Source: Helicobacter sp. 11-8110 (GTDB taxonomy: Bacteria > Campylobacterota > Campylobacteria > Campylobacterales > Helicobacteraceae). Taken from it: 64,000 nt of DNA. The number at the start of each line of letters is the position of its first letter. The stretch's first letter is position 1. Of the stretch, positions 46,439 through 56,137 are shown piece by piece. Position numbers and translations under genes: made by a program. Where the stretch lies: contig NZ_NHYL01000002.1 of NCBI RefSeq assembly GCF_003288905.1, positions 1 to 64,000 on the forward strand, given 5' to 3'. Below the pieces are notes generated by a model. It did no database searches and was not told where the DNA came from. It saw only the letters and a program-made list of their open reading frames with translations.

Positions 46439-48288
46439 TTTAACTCACCTTGGCTCTTAAATACCGTTCGTAAATAGCCATTTTCACTTAGCATAACATA
46501 CAGCTGTCCCAAAACTTCTTTCTTCTCATCTTGAGGAATTTCTATGCTTTCATCAAGCTTTTGCTTAAGTCGCCTTTCAATTTCTTTGGTATCAAAATCC
46601 AAATCATCTAACACATCTAAAATCGTTTGCGCTTCTAAAAGATTCTCAATCTCATATTTTCCTTTTTCATCAAAAACCACGCTAAATTCCGTAGGGTGAG
46701 TAAAGAGATTATGTCGCATTCCAAGAACTTCTTGATAAGCCCCCACAAGAAAGAATCCCAAAAAGTATTCTTCATTATTCACATCAATGTCATGCAAAAA
46801 CAAGGGGTAATTTTTATCAAAAGCAATCTCTCCATCACTATCACAAGTAATATCCCACAAACTCGCACTTCTTGTAGGGCGCTTATTTAACCTATCAAGC
46901 GGAATAACTGGAAAATTCTGCTTCAATCCCCAATAATCTGGCAAACTTTGAAAAAAGCTACAATTTAGTAGATACCGCTCCTGCACCTGCTCTTGAATCC
47001 GAATAATATCGCTATGATTCTTATGCTTTAGAATCTTAATCACTTTTTTAATAATAAGATGCACTAAAACTTCGGTATTACTCCTATCTTGTAAATCAAT
47101 ATAACCTAAATCAAAAAGTGTGAGTAGTGACTCCATATGCTCTAAACTATCGTGTAAATATTCAATAGCCGATTTTTCATTAATCGTATTATACAAATCC
47201 AAAAGCTCTTCTACAAGTGGAGGATTTTTGTCTTTTAAATGTAAAGCTTTTTCATCATACTCTTGTGAAAACAGCTCCAAAACAGGACTAATTAAAACGG
47301 CATGACTAGCAGAAACATAACGCCCCGATTCAATAAAAATATCAGGCTCAGGCTCTTTTTTGTTTTTGGCAATTTCTTTAAGCGTGAAAATAACATTTCC
47401 ACTAAATTCCCCAAGTGTATAATTGCGATTTTGATAGGCTTCATACTGTGTGTATTCAACAGCCAAACCACCCCCAATATTCACATTATTAAGATTTTTT
47501 GCTCCCATTTTGCGCAATTCAGCATAAATATTCCCAGCTTCTCTTAAAGCTTTTTTAAGTGGTGCAATATCACTAATTTGACTGCCAATGTGAAAATGAA
47601 TCATTGTAAATTGTTCTAATAACTTATTTTTTTGCAAAAGATAAATGGCTTCCACTAATTCAGTTGCAGTTAATCCAAATTTAGAATTAATTCCACCACT
47701 TTTTGCCCAAATTCCAATTCCTGTGCTATGGAGACGAATTCGCAATCCAATTTTAGGATAAGGCTTTCCCATAGCCTTTGCTACTTCAATGATTGTCTCT
47801 AGCTCATTTAATCCTTCAATAGTCAAAGTAATATCATGACCCATTTTAGCTGCAATAAAACCTAAAGAAATCATTTCTTTATCTTTAAAACCATTAACGG
47901 TAATAGGAGCATTTTCATTGGTATAAGCCATCGCAATAATAAGTTCTGACTTACTTCCAGCCTCTAGCCCATAGCAACGATTCTGTGTTTGTTCCATAAG
48001 AGGCAAAATAAAATTAGGAAAATGATTGACCTTAATGGGAAAAACTGCTTTGAATTTACCCTTGTAGTGATATTCTTTAATAGAATTTTCAAAATGTGAG
48101 AAGATTTTTTCAACTTGTTTCTTCATTAAATGAGGAAATCGAATGAGTAAAGGACCGCGATATCCTTCCTCGCGCATTTGTTTAACAATATCAATTAGTG
48201 CAGGTTTATTACCAAAATTAACTTTAACCTTACCATCTTCAATAATAAAATCATCATTTGCCCAATAATGAATACCATAATCTACCAT
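46435..48288 (-). CDS. speA: Biosynthetic arginine decarboxylase
   Basis: PLP enzyme turning arginine into agmatine for polyamine synthesis. 617 residues: PLP lysine Lys86 in FPIKVNHF, LEAGSKSEL, GLRIRLHSTGIG and HFHIGSQISDI. Alanine-racemase-type barrel with a helical C-terminus. First gene of speA-cysE. Confidence 0.94.
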   Translation of the reverse strand: MVDYGIHYWANDDFIIEDGKVKVNFGNKPALIDIVKQMREEGYRGPLLIRFPHLMKKQVEKIFSHFENSIKEYHYKGKFKAVFPIKVNHFPNFILPLMEQTQNRCYGLEAGSKSELIIAMAYTNENAPITVNGFKDKEMISLGFIAAKMGHDITLTIEGLNELETIIEVAKAMGKPYPKIGLRIRLHSTGIGIWAKSGGINSKFGLTATELVEAIYLLQKNKLLEQFTMIHFHIGSQISDIAPLKKALREAGNIYAELRKMGAKNLNNVNIGGGLAVEYTQYEAYQNRNYTLGEFSGNVIFTLKEIAKNKKEPEPDIFIESGRYVSASHAVLISPVLELFSQEYDEKALHLKDKNPPLVEELLDLYNTINEKSAIEYLHDSLEHMESLLTLFDLGYIDLQDRSNTEVLVHLIIKKVIKILKHKNHSDIIRIQEQVQERYLLNCSFFQSLPDYWGLKQNFPVIPLDRLNKRPTRSASLWDITCDSDGEIAFDKNYPLFLHDIDVNNEEYFLGFFLVGAYQEVLGMRHNLFTHPTEFSVVFDEKGKYEIENLLEAQTILDVLDDLDFDTKEIERRLKQKLDESIEIPQDEKKEVLGQLYVMLSENGYLRTVFKSQGELN

Positions 48289-48369
48289 ATAACTTCCCTT
48301 ACAGAATTAAATAAGGCAAATTTTAGCATAAGTCCATTACAAAGCAAATAGAATAATCAATAAAAAAGG

Positions 48370-48594
48370 CTAAGCCATAATATCTAGCAAACTTTGATAC
48401 ATAGAATCAGCTGTTTGCATACTTACTGCATTAGCCTCTACACCATTTTGTGCTGTTATGGTATTAGCTGTGCTTTGAGTTAAATCTGTATTTGAAGTCT
48501 CCAAAGTTGCATTTTGCACATTAGCACTAATTCCGCTTTGAGCGCTAGAAAAAGCGTTATATCCTGAATAACTATTCATTGAAATTGGATCCAT
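48370..48594 (-). CDS. Small flagellar-axial-like protein (rod/hook C-terminal motif)
   Basis: 74 residues, no membrane segment or signal peptide. Its second half matches the C-terminal helix of rod and hook proteins (FlgC, FlgG, FlgE): LETSNTDLTQ...ITAQNGVEAN...MQTADSMYQSLLDI. The first half is Ser/Asn-rich and also resembles their N-terminal start (GYNAFSSAQSGISAN). Canonical axial proteins exceed 130 residues, so this is a minimal version. AAGGAG precedes the ATG and a TATAAT lies 30 bases upstream. It may be a free-standing flagellar cap, junction or regulatory protein; role inferred. Confidence 0.6.
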   Translation of the reverse strand: MDPISMNSYSGYNAFSSAQSGISANVQNATLETSNTDLTQSTANTITAQNGVEANAVSMQTADSMYQSLLDIMA

Positions 48595-48621
48595 TTAGCA
48601 TCTCCTTATTTATGTAAAAGC

Positions 48622-48627
48622 ATTATA
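48622..48627 (-). promoter_or_regulatory. -10 box of the small axial-like gene
   Basis: TATAAT on the minus strand, 27 bases before the ATG. No sigma-28 or sigma-54 consensus was seen here. Confidence 0.4.
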
Positions 48628-48663
48628 CTACTAAATTCCAAAAGAATCTACTAAAATTTTATT

Positions 48664-51600
48664 TTAGCGATAATATTTTCTTAGTTTTTCATCAAGTGGA
48701 GATAATAATCGATAAAATGCTGGCACCACAAGCAAACTAAGAATCATTGATACTAGCAAACCACCAATTACAGCAATTCCCATAGGAGACTTTATCCCAC
48801 TTCCAGCACCACCTGCTAAGGCTAGAGGCAACATTCCAAAAATCATTGCAATAGTTGTCATTAAAATTGGTCGCAACCGAGTTTCCCCTGCTTTAATAAT
48901 AGCATTCTCTAACTCCATACCCCCTCTGTGTTTTTCATTAGCCACATCAATGATTAAAGTTGCATTTTTACCCACAAGTCCCATAAGCAGCATAAGCCCC
49001 ATAATGCTAAACAAACTAAGCGATTCTCCACTAATAAAAAGCCCCAAAAAAGCCCCTGTAAAACTCAAAGGCAAAGTAATCATAATAATTAAAGGCTGAA
49101 TGAGTGATTCATATAAAGCTGCTAAAATAAAATAAATCAAAACAAACGCCATAGTCATTGCCACAACAAAAGCTTCATTAGTTTCTTGCATATATTTAGC
49201 ATAACCCTCAATCTTATAATGGACGCCAGATTCTAACCAAGAATCTTTATTTTCTTCCAAAAAATTTGTAGCCTCACCCAAACTGATATTTTCTGCTAAA
49301 TTAGCATACACCATCACGCTTTTTTGCCTATCATAATGCCTAATTGTAGTAACTCCCCCTACTTCTTTAATCTCCACAATCCCTTCTAAAAATACATTTT
49401 CTCCTTTTGCATTGCGTAAGGTAAGAGTTTTTAAGTCTTTTATTTGATTTCTTTTGGGGGCTAACAACACAATATTATATTCCTTGCCATTTTCACGATA
49501 ATAAGAAATTTCTTGCACACCACTAAAAGCACCATTGATTACCAAAGCGATTTCTTGAGCGCCAAATCCATACTGACTTGCCAAAGCGCGGTTGATAGTG
49601 ATTTCTAATTGTGGCGTTTGGGGTTTAATATTTGTGTGAATATCTTTGTATTTTCCACTTTGCTCCATAAAGCTAGTGATTCTCTCCACACTTGTTTGCA
49701 AAGCAGTATTATCTAGTGAATAAAGTGCTAATTGAAGTGGCGAATCATCTTCTCCTAAGCTAATTTGAGGAATCTCAATTAAAGCAATTTCTAAATCAAA
49801 TTGCTTTGTATAATCTGCATAAACTCCTCTTAAAAACTGCATTACTTCTTGCAAATCTCTTTCTCTTTTATTATAAGGCACTAAACGCACATAAATTTTT
49901 GCTTCATAAATCTTTTTTTCTGCTGTATAACCAATCTTTAAAATGCTATATTCCACCTCTTTTTCTTGATTTAATCGCTCTTGTATAGCCAAAGCTTGTT
50001 TTTGCATTGCTTCTAGCGAGATTCCAGGCTTAGCAGTGAGATTAATATCAAATTCTGCCTTATCTTCTGAGGGCAAAAACTCTACTCCCAGTCGCGTAAT
50101 CAAAAGGAGTGAAACCACAAAAATACTTACAATACTTAAAATCACAAAAGCTTTATGGGCTAACACCCATTTAAGAATCCGCACATATAGCAATTCTAAA
50201 GCCTTGAAATATTTCTCTGTTTGAAGATAAAAAGCGCTTTGTGTGTGATTAGCAACCCTTGAGCTTAACATAGGGATAAAGGTAATAACCACAAAAAAAG
50301 AAATAATAATACAAGCACCAAGACTAATACCAAAAGAAACAAAGAATCGTCCCGTGATTCCACCCATATTTGCAATAGGCACAAAAACTGACAAAAGCAT
50401 TGCAGAAATAGCTATTAGTGCAAAAATAATTTCCTTAACCCCCATTAATGCTGCTTCTTTACGCGACATTCCTCCTTCAATTTTTTTATAAATATTTTCA
50501 ATTACCACAATAGCATCATCAATAATAATCCCAATTGCCAAAGTAATTGCTATTAATGTTGTGAGATTTAAAGTCATACCCCAATAATACATAAACGCAA
50601 AAGTTCCCATAATAGAAGCAGGAATACTCAAACTTGCAATCCAAGTCATTGAAACATTACGCAAAAAGAAAAACACTACAAAAACTGCCAAAAATGCACC
50701 CAAAATCAAATCAAGCTCCACCGCCCAAATCGTGTCTTTGATATAAGTAGTCGTATCTCTTAAAAGCGTTAAATTGTATTTTGGGCTACTTTCTTGCAAA
50801 CTTGGCAGAATCTCTCTAATAGCATCTGTGATTTCAATCTCATTTGCCCCTGAAATCTTTTGTATTTCAAGCAAGATTCCACTGCCTTGAATATCTTTAG
50901 AAAGCAAGTTTGCAAAGCTTCTTTGCTCTTCTGTAGAATCTTCAATCTTAGCAATATCACTTAGCTTAATATTATCTCCCACAAGAATATCACCTAATTC
51001 TTTTAAATTATTAGAATCAGCTTGTGTGAGAATCTTCCATTCCTTATCTTTAGCGATGATTCTGCCTCCATCAATTTCTACATTTTGTGCGCCAATAGCC
51101 CTTGTTAAATCCAAATAAGTCAAGTTGTATTGATTGAGCAAAGTAGGATTAGGTATGATTTTAATCTCTCTTTCTAAAAATCCAACCAAATTAACCTTGC
51201 CCACGCCTTTGATACGTTGTAACAAAGGCTTAATATTCCAATTTGTATGCGTATTTATTTCTAAAAGTTCTTTTTCATTGGTAATTGGAGTTTTAGATGA
51301 TACAAAAAGCGAAATAATAGGCGCACCACCAACATTAAATTTTTCAACCACAGGAGATTTCACTTCACTTCCAAAGCTAACAGATAGCACCTTATCGCGC
51401 ACATCATTAGCTGCAATTTCAAGGGGCTTTTCTAGCTCAAACTCCGCAACCACCACGCTCACGCTATCGCTACTATTAGAAGTGATTTTCTTTAGCGATT
51501 CAATCCCGCTAATGGCTTCTTCAATCTTTTCTGTTACCTTGCTCTCAACAATCTCAGGATTAGCCCCAGGATAAAGCGTGGTAATGGTAATCACAGGAAT

Positions 51601-51717
51601 ATCAACATTAGGATAAAGTGAAACACTAAGTCTTTTTAGAGCATCTATACCAAAAAATATCAACGCCAAAACAAACATTAAAGTTGCAATGGGTCGCTCT
51701 ATTGCTATTTTTGACAT
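48664..51717 (-). CDS. hefC: RND efflux pump permease (HefC/AcrB-like)
   Basis: Inner-membrane proton-driven drug exporter subunit, 1017 residues, about 12 transmembrane helices and two large periplasmic loops. Start IERPIATLMFVLALIFFG, porter motif LYPGANPEIVESKV, helix 4 segment AITLAIGIIIDDAIVVIENI with the proton-relay Asp pair, and the second-half LMLLMGLVGKNATLIIDVAN. Hydrophobe/amphiphile-type features are favoured over the heavy-metal CzcA type. Its ATG overlaps the adaptor stop by one base. Confidence 0.85.
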   Translation of the reverse strand: MSKIAIERPIATLMFVLALIFFGIDALKRLSVSLYPNVDIPVITITTLYPGANPEIVESKVTEKIEEAISGIESLKKITSNSSDSVSVVVAEFELEKPLEIAANDVRDKVLSVSFGSEVKSPVVEKFNVGGAPIISLFVSSKTPITNEKELLEINTHTNWNIKPLLQRIKGVGKVNLVGFLEREIKIIPNPTLLNQYNLTYLDLTRAIGAQNVEIDGGRIIAKDKEWKILTQADSNNLKELGDILVGDNIKLSDIAKIEDSTEEQRSFANLLSKDIQGSGILLEIQKISGANEIEITDAIREILPSLQESSPKYNLTLLRDTTTYIKDTIWAVELDLILGAFLAVFVVFFFLRNVSMTWIASLSIPASIMGTFAFMYYWGMTLNLTTLIAITLAIGIIIDDAIVVIENIYKKIEGGMSRKEAALMGVKEIIFALIAISAMLLSVFVPIANMGGITGRFFVSFGISLGACIIISFFVVITFIPMLSSRVANHTQSAFYLQTEKYFKALELLYVRILKWVLAHKAFVILSIVSIFVVSLLLITRLGVEFLPSEDKAEFDINLTAKPGISLEAMQKQALAIQERLNQEKEVEYSILKIGYTAEKKIYEAKIYVRLVPYNKRERDLQEVMQFLRGVYADYTKQFDLEIALIEIPQISLGEDDSPLQLALYSLDNTALQTSVERITSFMEQSGKYKDIHTNIKPQTPQLEITINRALASQYGFGAQEIALVINGAFSGVQEISYYRENGKEYNIVLLAPKRNQIKDLKTLTLRNAKGENVFLEGIVEIKEVGGVTTIRHYDRQKSVMVYANLAENISLGEATNFLEENKDSWLESGVHYKIEGYAKYMQETNEAFVVAMTMAFVLIYFILAALYESLIQPLIIMITLPLSFTGAFLGLFISGESLSLFSIMGLMLLMGLVGKNATLIIDVANEKHRGGMELENAIIKAGETRLRPILMTTIAMIFGMLPLALAGGAGSGIKSPMGIAVIGGLLVSMILSLLVVPAFYRLLSPLDEKLRKYYR

Positions 51718-52454
51718 TATTGCCCCAAAATCAAACCATCACCAAAGATTCCAGAGGGCAAATCTCTTTTTAAGAGCGCCTCTGCTTTTGCCTTCTTGGT
51801 TTTCATATCAATACTAGGATAGATTTTTGTGAGAATTAAAGGGTCTTTTTGTGCAATATTTTGGAGTTTGTATTGAAATTTATCACCAACTTTGACTTGA
51901 CTAAAATACTGCGAATCAAACTCAATCATTGCCTTTTTTTGCTTGGATTCTAATACAAAAAGTTTGCTTGAAATAGCCCCCACACCATCACCCACTTCAA
52001 CAAATTTATTACTAATAACACCACTAAAGGGGGCATATAGGATAGTTTTATCCAAAAGCTCTTTTTGCAAATCATAGTTAGCTTGTGCTTTTTTAAACGC
52101 ATAAAGACTAGATTGGTATTGAGATTGTATTCTTTCAAAAGTGTTTTTATCAATCACATTTTTAGAGGATTGATAACGCTTGTATTGAGATTCTAAAAAA
52201 TTATATTCAATTCTAGCAGAATCCAAAGTTGCCTTGGCAATTTTCACATTTTCTTGCAAATCCTTTGCTTTAAGTGTGAGTAATTTCTCCCCTTTTTCAA
52301 CAAAATCTCCCACTTCTACAAAAATCTCTTCTATAACGCCATTACTAGCTAAACTTAAAGTGGCACTTTGAGTAGCTTGGATATTAAAAGTCGCATAAAT
52401 CCCCTCTCCAAATAATGGCAAAAAACATAAAATACTGATTAAAATTTGCCTCAT
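51717..52454 (-). CDS. hefB: Efflux periplasmic adaptor (HefB-like), short form
   Basis: 245 residues, clearly shorter than the usual 350-400 of RND adaptors but like the H. pylori HefB. Signal peptide, then a lipoyl-type half (ATLSLASNGVIEEIFVEVGDFVEKGEKLLTLKA), a helical hairpin (about 75-135) and the second lipoyl half (ILYAPFSGVISNKFVEVGDGV). Links the permease to the outer membrane channel. Overlaps the TolC-like gene by 4 bases and the permease gene by one base. Confidence 0.82.
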   Translation of the reverse strand: MRQILISILCFLPLFGEGIYATFNIQATQSATLSLASNGVIEEIFVEVGDFVEKGEKLLTLKAKDLQENVKIAKATLDSARIEYNFLESQYKRYQSSKNVIDKNTFERIQSQYQSSLYAFKKAQANYDLQKELLDKTILYAPFSGVISNKFVEVGDGVGAISSKLFVLESKQKKAMIEFDSQYFSQVKVGDKFQYKLQNIAQKDPLILTKIYPSIDMKTKKAKAEALLKRDLPSGIFGDGLILGQ

Positions 52455-53704
52455 AAAAACTCCTCTAGATTCTCACCATTAGAATAAAGAAATTCTGCCT
52501 TTTTAATCTCATAATCAAAACGCGCTTCATCATAAAAAGATTGTGCGTTAAAAAGATTTGAAAGTGCTTTTAGGTATTGTGTGTAGTCAATCAATTGTGA
52601 ATTAAATTTTTCTTTTGCATAAGTATAGGCTATGGAAGCAGAAGTGAGTGCAGAAAAAGCCCATTGAATTTTTTCTTTTGCAGTTTCAAGGGCACTTTGG
52701 GCGATGATGCGCTCCCTTTTTTGAGAATCTTTTTGATGAGCGTATTCAAAGTTAGCTGCTAAGGCTTGTAAATGGGCTGATTCTTTGGCTTTTAGTGTCG
52801 CAAAAGAATCAAATAACACAAAAGAAACACTAACCCCAAAAATATTTTGATACTTAGGATCTTCAATAGAAATAGGAAAAGGAAGCATTGGAATATTGCG
52901 ATTATGGTATTGATAGTTTGTGTAGCGATTGCTTAAGGCAATGGTTGGCAAATAAGTGTATTGCGTGGAAACATTTTCTAGGCTTTTGACATAATGGAAT
53001 TGTGCTTGTAAATCTGCCCTTTGTTTTTGTGGTGTTTGAGCAGAAATTTCTTTAATATTTACCAAATCATCTAAAAGAAAATTCTCTACTCCGCTTAAAA
53101 GACTTATTTGTTCTTTACGAGCTTCTAGAGCTAAATCAATATTTTCTAATTGATAAGAATTTTGTGCGAACTGCGATTTAATCGCCTCTAGCGTATCTTG
53201 TGAAGCAAGTCCAGATTCAAAAAAAGTCTGATATTTGATAATGCTTTGTTCTAATTCATTTTGCTGGCTTAAAAGTGCTTTGCGTTTTGATTTTAGGCTT
53301 AGGGCTTGAAAATATTCTTGAATGATTTTCAAAAAAATCTGCTGCTTCGTGCTTAAGGCAGAAAATTCAGAAGCTTTGATTTTATGGTCTTGAATCGAAA
53401 ATTTCCCTTCTCTTTTTAATCCATCAAACAAAAGCCAAGAAGCTTCAACAAAAGGTCCATTTACGCTTTTGGGATAAAAAAGGTCTGGATTATTGATATT
53501 TTGATAGGCATAGCCCACTTCAACTTTGGGCAAATATCCAGAATAAAGCGCCTTTTTTTCTTCCTTTAGGGCTTGAGTTTGGTAATTTTTTGATTCTAGC
53601 AGGGGATTATTATTAGCATTAATAATAAGAGATTTTAGAGGATTTGCAGATATATCTATACAAAAAAGACAAAAAACCATTAAAGACATTATCTTTTTTG
53701 ACAT
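52451..53704 (-). CDS. hefA: TolC-family outer membrane efflux channel (HefA-like)
   Basis: 417 residues with signal peptide ending near ISA-N, then long helices and two beta segments of the TolC repeat type (SGYLPKVEVGYAYQN and TYLPTIALSNRYTNY). Forms the trimeric exit duct. First gene of channel-adaptor-permease, the order of H. pylori hefABC. Confidence 0.82.
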   Translation of the reverse strand: MSKKIMSLMVFCLFCIDISANPLKSLIINANNNPLLESKNYQTQALKEEKKALYSGYLPKVEVGYAYQNINNPDLFYPKSVNGPFVEASWLLFDGLKREGKFSIQDHKIKASEFSALSTKQQIFLKIIQEYFQALSLKSKRKALLSQQNELEQSIIKYQTFFESGLASQDTLEAIKSQFAQNSYQLENIDLALEARKEQISLLSGVENFLLDDLVNIKEISAQTPQKQRADLQAQFHYVKSLENVSTQYTYLPTIALSNRYTNYQYHNRNIPMLPFPISIEDPKYQNIFGVSVSFVLFDSFATLKAKESAHLQALAANFEYAHQKDSQKRERIIAQSALETAKEKIQWAFSALTSASIAYTYAKEKFNSQLIDYTQYLKALSNLFNAQSFYDEARFDYEIKKAEFLYSNGENLEEFL

Positions 53705-53940
53705 TTTTCCCCTTTGATTATCAAGATTCTATTGAAAATATTCCTATGCAATTTCTCAAGAATTGTATCTAAAAATCCTCCAAAATAAAACTTTCATTAA
53801 CAAATTATCTCAACAAGAAAAACAAATATTCAAAACAAAATATTTTCACTCTTAAACACAAAGTCAAAGCTATGTCAAAACAATACTTGAATTTATAAAA
53901 ATTAATTTTTTGCAATATCAATTAGAATTATTAAGCCCCC

Positions 53941-53968
53941 AATAAAGAGCAAAAATATGCTCTTTATT
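53941..53968 (-). terminator. Terminator after the precursor-like peptide gene
   Basis: AATAAAGAGC (53941-53950) pairs with GCTCTTTATT (53959-53968) across an 8-nt loop, two bases beyond the peptide stop codon on the minus strand. This marks the 3' end of the radical SAM cluster. Confidence 0.65.
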
Positions 53969-53970
53969 AT

Positions 53971-54075
53971 TTAACTAAAACAAGTTGTCCAATTTGAACC
54001 GCATAAAACATCTCCTGCGCAAATCGTATCAGCACTAGCTTGCATGATTTGCTCTATACTTAAATCTACTTGCAT
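53971..54075 (-). CDS. 34-residue three-cysteine peptide, candidate RiPP precursor
   Basis: A small gene with ATG 54075 and TAA at 53971. A near-perfect ribosome binding site (AAAGGAGG, 4-5 bases from the ATG) lies in the 13-base gap after the preceding gene, so translation should be strong. The leader-like part begins MQVDLSIEQIMQASADT. The C-terminal half has Cys at 19, 25 and 32 and ends DVLCGSNWTTCFS with Trp29 and no lysine or arginine. A terminator follows directly. Lying two genes after a radical SAM/SPASM enzyme, it fits a thioether- or cyclophane-type RiPP substrate (sactipeptide, ranthipeptide and related families). No export gene is adjacent. The gene is well supported; the modification is inference. 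Confidence 0.72.
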   Translation of the reverse strand: MQVDLSIEQIMQASADTICAGDVLCGSNWTTCFS

Positions 54076-54088
54076 ACTACCTCCTTTC

Positions 54089-54739
54089 TTAAGATATGTT
54101 TGTAAAACCATTGTTTTTTATTTCTATGATTTTTTCATTTTGAGAATTTATCCTATTATCTTGCACGATAACACCATCAAAATCATTTTTATTTATGTTT
54201 ATATTTGCATTGTTTGCTTTGATTTCGTATTTTAATGTTTCTTTATTTGCCTCTAATTTTATAATTCCTGAATTTGTTTTTAAATATAGCCTTTCAAATG
54301 CTTTTTCACTACTAAAATTTAGTGTATTTGCTTTAATATGACATTGTTTTATATATTCTAAAATATTTATATTTGCTGTGTTGATTTTTGTTTCAAATTT
54401 ATTTAATGAAGCTTTTATTATCAATTGTGATTTGTTTGATTTTAGCGTTAAATTACTATTTTGTGGCATATAAATTTTAATATCAGATACATTTTGTTCT
54501 TTTTCTACTATGCTCTCTTGTATAAAATTTAAAAAACTTTCTAATGATTTTATACCCTTCAATTTTTTAGAATTTACGATAGAAAGCATATTTTTTTCAT
54601 CACACTCTATAATTAAACCTTCATCATCGCTTTGAAAATCCACAAAAGCATTATTTTCGGTATTTAAAATTTCTATATTTGCTTTTATTTTTAAATCTAA
54701 AATCAAATCATTTTGTGAAAAATTAAAAATTTGCTTCAT
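54089..54739 (-). CDS. DUF4097-like beta-repeat protein in the radical SAM cluster
   Basis: 216 residues, no signal peptide or membrane helix. It is almost entirely short beta strands with Asn/Lys/Ile repeats (IKIYMPQNSNLTLKSNKSQL; LYLKTNSGIIKLEANKETL; YEIKANNANININKNDF), the pattern of DUF4097 or adhesin-like beta-helix domains. It has only two Cys. ATGA overlap with the radical SAM gene, and the peptide gene follows 13 bases after its stop, so all three are one transcript. Possible roles are scaffold, substrate binder or immunity protein; none is established. Confidence 0.6.
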   Translation of the reverse strand: MKQIFNFSQNDLILDLKIKANIEILNTENNAFVDFQSDDEGLIIECDEKNMLSIVNSKKLKGIKSLESFLNFIQESIVEKEQNVSDIKIYMPQNSNLTLKSNKSQLIIKASLNKFETKINTANINILEYIKQCHIKANTLNFSSEKAFERLYLKTNSGIIKLEANKETLKYEIKANNANININKNDFDGVIVQDNRINSQNEKIIEIKNNGFTNIS

Positions 54740-56046
54740 GTTAATTTCCTTTTTAGAAGTTCTTTTTGTTTTATGATTTTTTCTATTATTAACTTTTCAT
54801 CTTCGGGTTTTATAGGACAAATTTTTCTTTGACTAATAAAGTTTTTTAGCACACAAGCTTTACCCATACATTGAAAAAAGAAAAAGCATTTTTCACAAGT
54901 TTCAGAAAATTCTATATTTTCTTTCCAATTTTTAATTTTCTCTTTATTCAATCTCAAACCATTGTTCAAATTTCCGAAATAATTATAATCTTGTTCTAAT
55001 GCTATGGTACATTTTAGTATTTTCATGTCAGGATTTATAGTATAATTTGAAGCCTTTGAAGCATAACAAATCATCCCACCAATTTGCGTATACAAAGATA
55101 TATCACCCAATAAAAATCCACTTTCTAATGCTTGCATTTCCCAAGTGTGTTTTATATTCTCTTTATCATCATAATATGCTGCTAAGTTTTCTTTTGTGAC
55201 CCTATTATTTGCACTAGAATACAAGCCAATAGCCCTAAATATCAAACTGAATCTAAAATCATTTTTTAAAAAAGAGATATTTTTGAAAAATTGCTCTCTC
55301 GGTTCGTTGCCAGAATTGCTTTTATTAAAATTGCAACGCAAAATAATATTAAAATTATCCTGCAGCTTACTAATTTCTTTAAGATTATTTAGTATAGTTT
55401 CATAAGTTCCTTGTTTATTTGTTAGAGGTCTTAATTTATCATGAGTTTCTTTTGTGCCATCTATGGTGATTTGAAATGTTTTTATATTTTTATCTATTAA
55501 ATTTTTAAATTTATCTTCTGTCAATAAGTATCCATTGGTAGTCATAGAAGCCGAATGTTTTATATTTTGAATTTTCTCTTGAAAATTTATAATCCAATTA
55601 TAATTTAAAAGAGGTTCGCCGCCAAAATACTCTATGTGGATTTGCTTGTTTTTATTTTCTTGTAAAACCATGTAAATTTGATCGCTATGCAAAGATGAAA
55701 ATCTTGTTTTATCATTGTGATTCTCATAACAATAAACGCAATTAAAATTACAAGCACAACCTGCTGGCAAAAGGATTAAATGTAAGCTATTTTGTTCTTT
55801 TTTTAGTTGTGCTTGGTAATGTTCTTGATATATTTTTTTATCAAAACTTGTATTTATAAAATAATTTTTAATCAAAAAATCAACATCTTCTTTTTTAAAA
55901 TCATCACTGAAAATAATGGTATTATCTTTGATTTGTTTTATGTATTTTTTATCGACATTTACACCTATACCATTAAAGAAATTATGAAAATAATAACTTA
56001 AATCCTTTTCTAAAATACTAGTTTGATTAAAAATTTTATAATCCAA
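54736..56046 (-). CDS. Radical SAM/SPASM peptide maturase
   Basis: 436 residues. An N-terminal 90-residue region of RRE-like size precedes the radical SAM site C99-x3-C103-x2-C106 (CNFNCVYC) in a TIM-barrel that includes HIEYFGGEPLLN (the GGEP SAM-binding motif). The C-terminal SPASM region carries Cys384, 387, 393, 398 and 410 for auxiliary Fe-S clusters. This is the anSME/RiPP-maturase architecture. Start TTG 56046 with AAGGAG upstream. A sulfatase maturase is less likely since no sulfatase is nearby and a Cys-rich peptide is. Confidence 0.85.
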   Translation of the reverse strand: MDYKIFNQTSILEKDLSYYFHNFFNGIGVNVDKKYIKQIKDNTIIFSDDFKKEDVDFLIKNYFINTSFDKKIYQEHYQAQLKKEQNSLHLILLPAGCACNFNCVYCYENHNDKTRFSSLHSDQIYMVLQENKNKQIHIEYFGGEPLLNYNWIINFQEKIQNIKHSASMTTNGYLLTEDKFKNLIDKNIKTFQITIDGTKETHDKLRPLTNKQGTYETILNNLKEISKLQDNFNIILRCNFNKSNSGNEPREQFFKNISFLKNDFRFSLIFRAIGLYSSANNRVTKENLAAYYDDKENIKHTWEMQALESGFLLGDISLYTQIGGMICYASKASNYTINPDMKILKCTIALEQDYNYFGNLNNGLRLNKEKIKNWKENIEFSETCEKCFFFFQCMGKACVLKNFISQRKICPIKPEDEKLIIEKIIKQKELLKRKLT

Positions 56047-56137
56047 AAATAATCTCCTTGATTAAAATAAACTGGTGATTTTACAAAAAAATAAATAAAT
56101 CAAGCTAAAGACTGCTTAAAAATCGGTAATCTTAATG

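Noticed and set aside
53705-53940. Additional precursor peptides downstream of the terminator
   Set aside because: Only very short frames (13 and 8 codons) without ribosome binding sites were found.
54736-56046. Anaerobic sulfatase maturase
   Set aside because: Architecture fits, but no sulfatase gene is present and a Cys-rich peptide is encoded in the same transcript.
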